Below are positions 1 through 7,379 of a stretch of 59,025 bases of DNA, piece by piece. The notes below the pieces were generated by a model. It was not told the DNA's origin, did not search any database, and was given only the letters and a program-made list of their open reading frames with translations. Source of the stretch: Helicobacter magdeburgensis (lineage in GTDB: Bacteria; Campylobacterota; Campylobacteria; Campylobacterales; Helicobacteraceae); contig NZ_JRPE02000012.1 of assembly GCF_000765825.2 (NCBI RefSeq), forward strand, positions 1 to 59,025, given 5' to 3'. Every line of letters begins with the position of its first letter. Within the stretch, counting starts at the first letter, position 1. A program made the translations under genes and the position numbers.

Positions 1-115
1 CACCACTTGCTAAGCCATTAAACCCATCAATAATATTAATCGCATTACTCACCCCAACAAGTGCAAATGTGGTAAAAAATAGACCGATAAGGTAGGGCAT
101 TTCTAACAAATAAAT
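1..115 (-). pseudogene. WecA/MraY-type phosphoglycosyltransferase fragment, cut by window edge
   Basis: The minus strand reads a membrane segment followed by the motif NAINIIDGFNGLASG, the hallmark of polyprenyl-phosphate GlcNAc/GalNAc-1-phosphate transferases (WecA/TagO/MraY superfamily). In this family the motif lies near residue 150, so about 150 residues should precede it. Here an in-frame stop (TAG, complement of 116-118) lies only about 20 codons upstream and I find no continuation in any minus frame up to galE. The gene therefore looks 5'-truncated, perhaps by recombination at the edge of the glycan locus. A short product from the ATG at 100 is possible but would lack the N-terminal membrane helices. 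The 3' part is outside the window. Confidence 0.6.
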
Positions 116-152
116 CTACAAGATAGACAAAATTAACTTAAGAAACTTCTGC

Positions 153-158
153 TACAAT
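153..158 (+). promoter_or_regulatory. -10 box of the galE promoter
   Basis: TACAAT lies 50 bases before the galE start in an AT-rich gap. Housekeeping sigma factors of this group rely mainly on such a -10 with little -35 conservation. It would give a leader of roughly 40 nt. Confidence 0.45.
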
Positions 159-207
159 TGCGTGATTTAACCCAAGCGATGTTTTATTTACAAACAAAAG
201 GATTTCA

Positions 208-1579
208 ATGCCAAACAAAAAGATTCTAGTAACCGGTGGGGCGGGATATATCGGCTCTCACGCAAATGCCCTGCTGAATACTCTAGGATTTCAAACCATT
301 GTACTAGATAATTTAGTCTATGGGCATAAAGAATCTTTACATTATGCACCACTTCCTTTTTCTTATAATAATCCATTTATCGCACCCCCATATTCTAAAA
401 ACATAGAATCTAAAACCCAAAAAACGCCAACTGCGGAAGTATCTTGTGATGATTTTGCGGGTTGTGAAGCTTTTTTTGCGAGAAGCTACCTAAGCGGTAG
501 TGCCGAAGCAAAAAAAGCAAACTCCCGCAAAAGCACGCAAGAGACAACGCAGATTCTAGATTCTATAAATTCTAAGATACAAGATTCTACGCTCAATTTT
601 CTTACACAATTAGAGCAAAATTTTAACGGGGGGGGGGGTAAATACACAGAATTCTATTCTCTATAACAATCTTAAATCTAACTTAAACTCAAATAATGAT
701 TTATCCCGCCAACTTCACACCGCCCACAAAAATACCACTTTTATCCACGCCGATTTAAGCGATAAAGCCACTCTAGATTCTATCTTTAGCACATATCAAA
801 TACAAGCGGTTATGCACTTTGCTGCCTTTGCCTATGTGGGTGAGAGTGTCAAAGACCCTAGCAAATATTATTACAACAATATCGCCAACTCGCTAAATCT
901 CCTAGAATCTATGCGTAAGGCAAATGTCAAAAACATTATCTTTAGCTCCACTTGTGCCACTTATGGTAATCCCCTGCACCTACCCATCACAGAATCCCAT
1001 CCGCAAAATCCCATAAATCCCTATGGCTACTCAAAGCTTGTGGTAGAAAATATGCTAAAAGACTTTAGCCACGCTTATGGGCTAGAGTATGTCATCTTGC
1101 GTTATTTTAACGCCGCTGGGGCGAGTATGCTTTTTGATATTGGTGAATCTCATAGCCCAGAGACGCATTTAATCCCACTTCTTTTACAGACTGCTTTGGG
1201 GCAGAGAGAAGTTCTTAGCATTTATGGCGATGACTACCCTACAAAAGATGGCTCTTGCATAAGGGATTATATCCATATAGACGACTTAGCAAACGCACAT
1301 ATTCTAGCCCTAAAGTATCTCCTAAATGGTGGCAAAAGCGAAGCCTTTAATCTTGGCAATGGGGAGGGCTTCTCTATCTTTGAGCTGCTGGAGTGTGCGA
1401 GTAAGCTCTGCAATAAAAAAATCCCCTCTTGCCTAGAATCTAGACGAGAGGGCGACCCTGCCACACTCATTGGCGATAGCTCTAAGGCAAAGCAGATTCT
1501 AGGCTGGAAGGCACATTTTGCAGATATTGAGATAATCCTATCTTCAGCACTCAACTGGCATAGCAACCCACGCTATTAA
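208..1579 (+). CDS. galE: UDP-glucose 4-epimerase-like SDR, frame-shifted (OFF) at a G11 tract
   Basis: Extended SDR of the GalE type, interconverting UDP-sugar C4 epimers for LPS or glycoprotein sugars. The N-terminus has the NAD-binding motif GGAGYIGSH (residues 10-18); the C-terminal part has HFAAFAYVGES, SSTCATYG and the catalytic YGYSK (YxxxK). The start is ATG with AAAAGGA upstream. As written, the frame runs only to a stop at 664-666 (152 residues). The rest is open in the +1 frame from the G tract to 1579. With ten Gs the two halves join into about 456 residues. GalE proteins usually have about 330-345, and the excess of about 110 residues lies between the first Rossmann strands and HADLSD. 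It holds a palindromic repeat (436-560) and the G tract. The gene looks phase variable rather than dead, because no other defect is visible. It leads the glycan cluster. Confidence 0.85.
436..560 (+). repeat. Palindromic in-frame repeat, copy 1 (inside galE)
   Basis: Imperfect inverted arms at 457-479 and 508-528 share GCGGG and GCTTTTTTTGC with its complement. A small inner hairpin CTACC-taagc-GGTAG lies at 486-500. The tail CGCAAAAGCACGCAAGAGAC closely matches the tail of copy 3 (CGCTAAAAGCACCAAAGAGA). It is read in frame as roughly residues 77-118 of galE, giving a Ser/Ala/Lys-rich peptide (VSCDDFAG ... SGSAEAKK ... KSTQETTQIL). Standard GalE has no segment here. Confidence 0.65.
628..638 (+). 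repeat. G11 homopolymer tract in galE (slippage site)
   Basis: Eleven Gs follow TTTTAAC in the middle of galE. G10, G13 or G7 restores the long frame; the G11 present here ends translation 28 bases after the tract. Tracts of this kind drive phase variation in Helicobacter and Campylobacter glycosylation genes. Confidence 0.85.
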
Positions 1580-1593
1580 ATAAAGGGAAGTTA

Positions 1594-2055
1594 ATGCAGT
1601 TAATAAAGTATGTTTGTGTTGCTTTTCTAGCCCTATTTGTCAATCTCATCTCAAGGCATTTTCTAAGCTTTTACATAAGCTTTTCAAGCAGTGTGATTAT
1701 CGCCTATATCTTAGGGCATTTTGTGAATTTCGCCTTGTCTGCAAGGTATATCTTTTCTCGCAATATTAGCTTAAGACTAGCCTTTATCCGCTTTAGTATT
1801 GTGGCTCTTTTTGGGCTACTTATTGCCTTATTTGTGAGTGTGGGGACACTTTGGCTTTTACAGAGTTTTTATACAACTTTGCAGGATTTTATACAATCTT
1901 GCCCCTTTTTAGCCCCACACAAAAGCTTCCTACTTCATCAAAAGCATTTAGAGTTTGTAGCCCACATTAGCGGTGTGGGCGTGGGCTTTATCTGCAACTA
2001 TTTGGGGCATAAATATTTTAGTTTTATTAAATTTACAAGAAAGGATAACAAGTGA
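1594..2055 (+). CDS. GtrA-family small membrane protein
   Basis: 153 residues with four predicted membrane helices (about 5-25, 30-50, 65-95 and 125-145), the layout of the GtrA/DPMS3 family. These proteins are thought to help move or present polyprenyl-phosphate-linked sugars across the inner membrane, as GtrA does in serotype-converting O-antigen modification. The conserved start (LIKYVCVAFLALFVNL) and the glycine-containing last helix (GVGVGFICNYLGHKYFSF) fit. ATG with GGGAAG upstream. The stop overlaps the GTG start of the next gene (GTGA), so the two are probably translationally coupled. No GtrB-type dolichol-phosphate-mannose-synthase-like enzyme is next to it; the partner here seems to be the FAD oxidoreductase. 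Confidence 0.8.
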   Translation: MQLIKYVCVAFLALFVNLISRHFLSFYISFSSSVIIAYILGHFVNFALSARYIFSRNISLRLAFIRFSIVALFGLLIALFVSVGTLWLLQSFYTTLQDFIQSCPFLAPHKSFLLHQKHLEFVAHISGVGVGFICNYLGHKYFSFIKFTRKDNK

Positions 2056-3821
2056 GACAAAATAAAAAAGTCTTAATCATCGGTGCAGGACCGGCTGGGC
2101 TTAGCGCGGCTAGGGTGCTAAGTGAGAATGGATATAGTGTAGAGATTTTTGAGCTAGAATCTAAAGTTGGCGGAATGAGTAAAAGCATAGAGCTATTTTC
2201 ACAGATTGTGGATATTGGACCGCATCGCTTCTTTAGCAAGGATACTCGCTTAAATGACTTTTGGCATTCTCACACAAATGGTGAGTATGAGAAAGTCTCA
2301 CGATTGACTAGAATCTTTTATAACCGCAAGTTTTTCTACTATCCTTTGCGTGGGTTTGACGCACTATTTAAACTTGGGCTTGTAGAATCTGCCCTTTGTG
2401 TTTTTAGCTATATAAAGGCAAAAATTAGCCCCTTTAAAGGCGATAGCTTTGAATCGTGGGTGGCAAATGCCTTTGGCTATCGCTTATATAGCATATTTTT
2501 TAAAAGCTACACAGAAAAGCTCTGGGGGATAAAATGCAGTGAGCTAGATGCGGATTTTGCCGCGCAACGCATTAAAGGGCTTAATCTCTATGAAGCGATA
2601 AAATCCGCATTCTTTGGTGGTGGGGGCAAAAAGCATAAGACTTTGGTTGATGAGTTTAGCTACCCCAAAAAGGGCTGTGGCGTGGTGTATGAAAATATGA
2701 AGCAAGAGATTATCAAACGCGGCGGCGTGGTGCATTGTGATATTGAAGTGCTAGGCATTACAACGCAGGGCAAAAAGGCGGTGGGTATCAGCACAAACAA
2801 GGGCGAGTTTAGCGGGGATATTGTGATTTCAACCGCACCTTTTAAGGATATGGTGTTGTCGCTAGAAGAGCTAGATTCTAGTGTGAAAGAAATGGCAAGG
2901 GGGTTGAAGTTTAGAAACACGATTTTAGTTTATGTAGAAGTAGGGGATTTGGCTTTACTAAAGAAACATCGGCTATCTCCGAACGCTTCGCTTGTTTTGG
3001 GTGAGCATTCCGCAGATTTTGGGGATTTTGAGGCAACCGCAGATCTCAAGTCTAGCTCTGCCCCAAAATCCCCAAAAAACTACGAAAGCAATACCGCAAT
3101 TCCTAGAATCCTAGAAGAAGAGAAAGAGGCTTGGCGTGAAAACGCCGACAACCTAGAAACCATTTCTGAAAATAACACGCAAAAATCGCAAGGAAATGTG
3201 TTTGGGAATAGCAAAGTATCTTTGAGTGATTTTAGTGGTTTTGGAGCGAAAGGCGAAGGGAGTGGCTCAAACGCAAATGACCGAGCCTTGAGCGAACAAT
3301 CCGCTAAAAGCACCAAAGAGACAAAGCTATTCAAGGATAATTGGATTTATGTGCATAGCAAGGATACCCAAACCGGCAGAATCACCAACTTCGCCAATTG
3401 GACTAAGGACTTGCAATGCGGACAAGATTCTGCGATTTTATGCCTTGAGTATTGGGCAAATGATGATGAAGCCTTGTGGAATCTCGATGATAATGCCCTA
3501 AGCGAGATGGCAAAAAGGGATTTGCTAGAATCTAAGCTTGTAGCAGATTCTAGCCTTATCAAAAACACCAGCGTGCTAAAAATCCACAAAAGCTACCCTG
3601 TGTATGAGAAAGGCTACAAAGACAATCTCCATAAAATCTACAAAGCCCTAGATAGCTTTAAAGATTTGTATTTCATCGGGAGAAATGGCAGCTTTAAGTA
3701 TAACAATCAAGACCATAGCATTCTTATGGGGCTTATGTGTGCGGATAAGATTTTGGGCAGGGAGTGTGATTTGTGGGGTATTAACACAGATTATGACTAC
3801 CAAGAGAGCGGCAAAGCATAG
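2052..3821 (+). CDS. FAD-dependent oxidoreductase (amine oxidase / UDP-galactopyranose mutase-like) with two repeat insertions
   Basis: Starts with a dinucleotide-binding fold: VLIIGAGPAGLSAARVLSE (about residues 7-25), then a GGMSKS loop and DIGPHRFF, as in the FAD amine-oxidase/protoporphyrinogen-oxidase superfamily. The C-terminal FIGRNGSFKYNNQDHS fits the second FAD-contact region. Relatives occur in polysaccharide clusters; substrate unknown. At 589 residues it is about 110-120 longer than I expect. The excess, roughly residues 310-428, interrupts what should be a continuous ...LVYVEV...-...DNWIYVHS... stretch and carries two copies of the palindromic repeat. The frame stays open throughout, so the protein may still fold with a flexible Ser/Lys/Glu-rich loop. 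GTG start overlapping the gtrA stop. True UDP-galactopyranose mutase is possible but less likely. Confidence 0.7.
   Translation: MRQNKKVLIIGAGPAGLSAARVLSENGYSVEIFELESKVGGMSKSIELFSQIVDIGPHRFFSKDTRLNDFWHSHTNGEYEKVSRLTRIFYNRKFFYYPLRGFDALFKLGLVESALCVFSYIKAKISPFKGDSFESWVANAFGYRLYSIFFKSYTEKLWGIKCSELDADFAAQRIKGLNLYEAIKSAFFGGGGKKHKTLVDEFSYPKKGCGVVYENMKQEIIKRGGVVHCDIEVLGITTQGKKAVGISTNKGEFSGDIVISTAPFKDMVLSLEELDSSVKEMARGLKFRNTILVYVEVGDLALLKKHRLSPNASLVLGEHSADFGDFEATADLKSSSAPKSPKNYESNTAIPRILEEEKEAWRENADNLETISENNTQKSQGNVFGNSKVSLSDFSGFGAKGEGSGSNANDRALSEQSAKSTKETKLFKDNWIYVHSKDTQTGRITNFANWTKDLQCGQDSAILCLEYWANDDEALWNLDDNALSEMAKRDLLESKLVADSSLIKNTSVLKIHKSYPVYEKGYKDNLHKIYKALDSFKDLYFIGRNGSFKYNNQDHSILMGLMCADKILGRECDLWGINTDYDYQESGKA
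2994..3122 (+). repeat. Palindromic in-frame repeat, copy 2 (inside the FAD oxidoreductase)
   Basis: Arms GGGGATTTTGAGG (3021-3033) and CCCCAAAATCCCC (3061-3073) are nearly perfect complements around a spacer with AACCGCAGA and GTCTAGCTC. The 3' tail ACCGCAATTCCTAGAATCC, continuing as TAGAAGAAGA, is shared base for base with copy 4. Read in frame as roughly residues 315-357, including TADLKSSSAPK and NTAIPRILEEE. Confidence 0.75.
3211..3329 (+). repeat. Palindromic in-frame repeat, copy 3 (inside the FAD oxidoreductase)
   Basis: A second, more diverged element in the same gene. Outer arms GATTTTAGTGG (3228-3238) and CCGCTAAAAGC (3301-3311) pair at 9 of 11 positions; inner GGCTC/GAGCC pair around ACGCAAATGA. 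Its head (GTATCTTTGAGTGATTTT) and tail match copy 1 in galE better than copy 2. Peptide: VSLSDFSGFGA ... GSGSNAN ... KSTKETKLF. Confidence 0.6.
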
Positions 3822-3834
3822 TGCATAGGATTCG

Positions 3835-3963
3835 GTCTTGGGTAATCATAGCGGCGATTTAGCAAATTTTGGGGTAACCGCAGACCTTATGTCTAGCTCC
3901 ACCCCAAAATTTGCTAAAAGCTCCACTAGCAACACCGCAATTCCTAGAATCCTAGAAGAAGAA
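3835..3963 (+). repeat. Palindromic repeat, copy 4 (intergenic)
   Basis: The clearest copy. Perfect 18-bp arms TTTAGCAAATTTTGGGGT (3858-3875) and ACCCCAAAATTTGCTAAA (3901-3918) flank a 25-nt centre with its own AGAC/GTCT stem. It begins 13 bases after the FAD oxidoreductase stop. Although outside an annotated gene, the frame used by copy 2 is open here from about 3829 to a TAA at 3982-3984 and keeps the peptide (TADLMSSSTPK, NTAIPRILEEE). This could be a remnant of a longer coding copy, an alternative C-terminus, or an element in transit. It accounts for most of the 188-base gap 3822-4009. Confidence 0.75.
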
Positions 3964-4009
3964 AATAACGAGAAAATCAGCTAATAAGCAAAATACAAAG
4001 GAGCAAACA

Positions 4010-5284
4010 ATGTTACACAATCTTTTTACACGATTTCTGCAGAGTGTGGATTCTATCGCACGAAATAGGGCATATATGCTACTTGGGGGCGTTTTTGTCC
4101 TACTTGTTACAAGTAGTATTTTCTACACAAAAGCAAATAGATTTGCCGATGTGGAGAGTCATATCCCAGCGACAATTTTAGCCCTGCAATATGGCTATGA
4201 TTTGGAGGGATATGGGCTAAGCTTTGTTGGTGCTAAGGGCATAGAGGATACTTATGGCAATGGGACATTAAGAATCTTAAATGAGGGGATTGTCCCAGAT
4301 TCTTTTGGTCATTACAGATCAACCATAGGCGTGCAGGGCTTTTTCTATGCGTGGCTATATCAAACCCTTAATCTCACAAGCTTTAAAGCTCTCTATTGGC
4401 TTAATGCCTTTTTGAGTGCAATGGCGTTACTTATATGCGCGTTTCTGCTCGGCAAAATCTTTGGTAGAGCGTTTGGGATTATATTCTTTCTGTCTCTTTT
4501 TACAAGCGGTTGGGTGGCAAACTTTGGCGGAAGTCTTTACTTTAGTCTTACTTTTTGGATTCTCCCTGCAATTATTGCTTTTAGCTTATATAGAATGGTA
4601 GCAACACAAAACAAACTCTCTAAAACCACACTCACTCTATTTTGCCTAGCCTATATGTTTGCCATAGCCCTGCGTGCAAGTATGAGTTATGAGTTTCTTA
4701 CAAGCATTATTCTGTTTTCTCTTAGTCCATTTATTGTAAGCTTTATCTATGGGGTGCTTACAGGCTCTCAAAGCCCCTTTCTTAGTATGCCAGCAAAAAG
4801 AGCTTTCAAATATGGCTTAGGGCTTTTTATCCTTGCTTGTGTGGGGTTTTTGCTTACCTTTATAATCCATACTTATATCCGCGGTGGTGGGGATTTATGG
4901 GCTGGACTTATGGATATTTATCACAATGACTTTTTACGCAGAATGACAGGTGGTAATCCTAAGGACTTTCATCCTGTCTATGCCGATTCGCTTAATGCAA
5001 GTGCGTTAGAAGTGATAAAAATTTATCTCACAGCAAACACAAAGCTTCTTATTCTTCTTTGCTTAAGTATTTTTGTATGTTTTGTGGAATCTAATAAAAG
5101 TTACAGAAACTTCTATATCGCCTTGCTTATATGCTTTGCCCTACCTGCAATAAGCTGGTTTGTGCTTGGCAAATCGCATAGCTATATCCACAGACATTTT
5201 TGCTTTGTGTTATGGTATTTGGGCTCTTGGGCGAGTATTATCTATATCCCAATGCATTACTTTTATCGTAAGAAAATAGCATAA
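4010..5284 (+). CDS. Polytopic membrane protein, probable GT-C-fold glycosyltransferase
   Basis: 424 residues with about ten hydrophobic segments, the first at about 22-40. Directly after helix 1 is FADVES (D47, E49), an acidic pair in the first periplasmic loop where GT-C enzymes (ArnT/PglB-like) keep their catalytic DxD/ExD motif. Long aromatic-rich outer loops follow. Such enzymes move a sugar from a polyprenyl-phosphate carrier onto a glycan in the periplasm. The position after gtrA and among nucleotide-sugar genes supports this; with GtrA it resembles the GtrA-GtrC pairing of serotype-conversion systems. ATG with AAAGGAG seven bases upstream. No family name can be given from the sequence alone. 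Confidence 0.6.
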   Translation: MLHNLFTRFLQSVDSIARNRAYMLLGGVFVLLVTSSIFYTKANRFADVESHIPATILALQYGYDLEGYGLSFVGAKGIEDTYGNGTLRILNEGIVPDSFGHYRSTIGVQGFFYAWLYQTLNLTSFKALYWLNAFLSAMALLICAFLLGKIFGRAFGIIFFLSLFTSGWVANFGGSLYFSLTFWILPAIIAFSLYRMVATQNKLSKTTLTLFCLAYMFAIALRASMSYEFLTSIILFSLSPFIVSFIYGVLTGSQSPFLSMPAKRAFKYGLGLFILACVGFLLTFIIHTYIRGGGDLWAGLMDIYHNDFLRRMTGGNPKDFHPVYADSLNASALEVIKIYLTANTKLLILLCLSIFVCFVESNKSYRNFYIALLICFALPAISWFVLGKSHSYIHRHFCFVLWYLGSWASIIYIPMHYFYRKKIA

Positions 5285-5310
5285 AGGCTGTTTCTCATAC
5301 ATAATATTTA

Positions 5311-5319
5311 TGCTAGAAT
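5311..5319 (+). promoter_or_regulatory. Extended -10 promoter of the UDP-glucuronate decarboxylase gene
   Basis: TGCTAGAAT (extended -10, TGn plus TAGAAT) lies 27 bases before the start codon and would give a short leader. It suggests that the gene and its downstream neighbour can be transcribed apart from the galE group. Confidence 0.45.
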
Positions 5320-5346
5320 CCACACTTTTATGTCAAAGGAGTTTCA

Positions 5347-6288
5347 ATGCTAAACAAAAAGATTCTAGTAACTGGAGGGGCTGGGTTTTTAGGCTCACAT
5401 TTATGCGAAAGACTGCTTGATCGCGGCGATGAAGTGCTATGTGTGGATAATCTATTCACAGGCACAAAGCAAAATATTCTACACCTTTTGTCAAATCCTA
5501 GATTTGAGTTTATGCGACACGATGTAACCTTTCCGCTGTATGTGGAGGTTGATGAGATTTATAACCTTGCTTGTCCAGCAAGCCCGGTGCATTATCAGTT
5601 TGACCCTGTGCAAACGACGAAAACTTCTGTAATGGGGGCGATCAATATGCTAGGGCTTGCTAAACGCGTGAAGGCTAAGATTTTGCAGGCTTCTACAAGC
5701 GAAGTCTATGGCGATCCTGAAATCCATCCGCAAGTAGAATCTTATAAAGGCTCTGTCAATCCCATCGGCATAAGGGCGTGCTATGATGAGGGCAAGAGAT
5801 GTGCGGAGACGCTGTTTTTTGACTATCAAAGGCAGCATAATTTAAACATTAAAGTAATGCGGATTTTTAATACCTATGGTCCTAGAATGCACCCAAATGA
5901 TGGGCGAGTGGTGAGTAACTTTATCATTCAAGCGTTGCGTGGGGAGGACATTACCATTTATGGCGATGGGAGTCAAACGCGAAGCTTTTGCTATGTAGAT
6001 GATTTGATTGATGGAATGATTTCTCTTATGGATAGCAAAGATGGATTCTATGGACCGGTAAATATTGGCAACCCACACGAATTTAGTATGCTAGAACTCG
6101 CACAAAATGTGCTTGAGCTTACAGGCTCTACATCAAAGCTTGTGTTTTTACCCCTGCCCCAAGATGACCCAAAGCAACGCCAACCAGACATAACCCTAGC
6201 CAAAAAAGAGCTAAACTTTAGTCCAAAAGTGCAGTTAAGAGAGGGGCTAGAAAAGACTATTGCGTATTTTAAAACACTTCAAGCATAA
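5347..6288 (+). CDS. UDP-glucuronate decarboxylase (UDP-xylose synthase) family SDR
   Basis: 313 residues, the normal length for UXS. NAD motif GGAGFLGSH (about 10-18), then [12 protein letters not shown], the TSEVYGDP serine segment, and the catalytic tyrosine/lysine in [10 protein letters not shown], a UXS-type signature. [21 protein letters not shown] and [14 protein letters not shown] are also typical. It converts UDP-glucuronate to UDP-xylose (via the 4-keto sugar) with bound NAD in the cytoplasm. Start ATG, AAAGGAG seven bases upstream. The first 45 bases, including the ribosome site, are nearly the same as those of galE at 200-245. The next gene follows 11 bases downstream. Confidence 0.85.
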   Translation: MLNKKILVTGGAGFLGSHLCERLLDRGDEVLCVDNLFTGTKQNILHLLSNPRFEFMRHDVTFPLYVEVDEIYNLACPASPVHYQFDPVQTTKTSVMGAINMLGLAKRVKAKILQASTSEVYGDPEIHPQVESYKGSVNPIGIRACYDEGKRCAETLFFDYQRQHNLNIKVMRIFNTYGPRMHPNDGRVVSNFIIQALRGEDITIYGDGSQTRSFCYVDDLIDGMISLMDSKDGFYGPVNIGNPHEFSMLELAQNVLELTGSTSKLVFLPLPQDDPKQRQPDITLAKKELNFSPKVQLREGLEKTIAYFKTLQA

Positions 6289-6299
6289 GGATTTAACTA

Positions 6300-7292
6300 A
6301 TGAGAAATAATCGCTTAGCCTATAATCTTAGCGGTGTTATGCGTATGCTTTCCCCTCGCTTTTTGCTCCCAAGCCGAGAAAAAATTCTACACTCAATTCA
6401 AACACGCGATGATATAGAGTATATCAAACAAAGGGTGGATTATTATTGTCAGCTAGATTCTAAAATCACGCTTGATGAAAATGCCAAAAACATTAGCTGC
6501 GTGCGGTTTGCTAAGAAAAAGACGATGTATAATTTTGATGCGTATGAATTTACACGCTATTTTCCGCAGGATTTTAAGGCATATTTTGAATTTGGCGATG
6601 TGAATTATATCTGCCCCAAACCTTCTATTACAAAATCTCGCCCCACCAAAGCCTATGTGGAATCTCAAAAAACTACTGGGGGGGGGGATAATATCCCACC
6701 ATTTTCCAACTCTACACTTTTGAATCTTGAGAAAATCCGTCATTTTACTTTTATTAACGATCCTTATACTTTTGCCACAAAGCAAGATAAACTTTTCTAC
6801 CGCGGTGGAATCTACCAAGCCCACAGGACACAATTTTTTGAAAAATATTTTAACCACCCACTTTGTGATTTAGGACATACCGGACACAAAAGTGTGCATC
6901 ACGCTTGGCAAAAACCAAAAATAAGTATTGCCAAACATTTGCCCTATAAGTTTTTGTTATCGCTGGAGGGCAATGATGTGGCAAGCAATCTTAAATGGGT
7001 GATGAGCTCAAACTCTCTAGCGGTTATGCCAAAGCCAAAGTTTGAAACTTGGTTTATGGAAGGGTATCTAGAGCCAGATATTCACTACTTGCAGATTCGT
7101 GATGACTACGCCGATGTAGAAGAAAAGCTAGAGTATTGTTTGAAAAATCCAAGCTTTGCAGAAGGGATTATCCACAACGCACATCAATATGTGAAGCAGT
7201 TTTTTGATAGAGAGCGAGAAAGTATTATCTCACTTTTAGTGCTTGAGAAGTATTTTTACTACACGGGGCAGATTGATTCACTTAGAATCTAA
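6300..7292 (+). CDS. GT90-family glycosyltransferase (LpsA-like), ON at a G10 tract
   Basis: 330 residues. The C-terminal half carries the GT90/CAP10-like signature: DKLFYRGGIYQAHR, KFLLSLEGNDVASNLKWVMS, and KPKFETWFMEGYLEPDIHY with the conserved acidic and aromatic residues. GT90 includes LPS xylosyl- and glucosyltransferases, which would suit the UDP-xylose synthase gene just upstream. At residues 127-129 a G10 tract encodes Gly-Gly-Gly in a low-complexity stretch (VESQKTTGGG). With G10 the frame is intact; G11 ends it at once (GGA TAA) and G9 ends it about 14 codons later. It is therefore a probable phase-variable transferase, ON here. ATG with AAGGA upstream. Last gene of the cluster. Confidence 0.8.
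   Translation: MRNNRLAYNLSGVMRMLSPRFLLPSREKILHSIQTRDDIEYIKQRVDYYCQLDSKITLDENAKNISCVRFAKKKTMYNFDAYEFTRYFPQDFKAYFEFGDVNYICPKPSITKSRPTKAYVESQKTTGGGDNIPPFSNSTLLNLEKIRHFTFINDPYTFATKQDKLFYRGGIYQAHRTQFFEKYFNHPLCDLGHTGHKSVHHAWQKPKISIAKHLPYKFLLSLEGNDVASNLKWVMSSNSLAVMPKPKFETWFMEGYLEPDIHYLQIRDDYADVEEKLEYCLKNPSFAEGIIHNAHQYVKQFFDRERESIISLLVLEKYFYYTGQIDSLRI
6678..6687 (+). repeat. G10 homopolymer tract in the GT90 gene
   Basis: Ten Gs between AACTACT and ATAATATCC, in frame for a full-length product. One base more or fewer truncates the enzyme in front of all its conserved motifs. Confidence 0.85.
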
Positions 7293-7339
7293 AGACTCTA
7301 AAACTTTTAAAATCCTAATGAAATTATATTTGAAAAATA

Positions 7340-7369
7340 AAGCTTCCTAAGATTCTTCTTAGGAAGCTT
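7340..7369 (-). terminator. Intrinsic terminator after lldP
   Basis: Perfect 13-bp inverted repeat AAGCTTCCTAAGA - TTCT - TCTTAGGAAGCTT. On the minus strand it is followed by TTATTTTT, a T-rich run, so it best serves lldP. On the plus strand no T-run follows. Confidence 0.8.
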
Positions 7370-7379
7370 GAAGTAGTTG

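Noticed and set aside
208-666. A separate 152-residue protein, with a second gene starting at 812
   Set aside because: The two frames are the halves of one GalE; the junction is a G11 tract and both halves carry complementary parts of the same fold.
2618-2630. Short G run in the FAD oxidoreductase gene as a slippage site
   Set aside because: Only five Gs interrupted by Ts; too short to be hypermutable.
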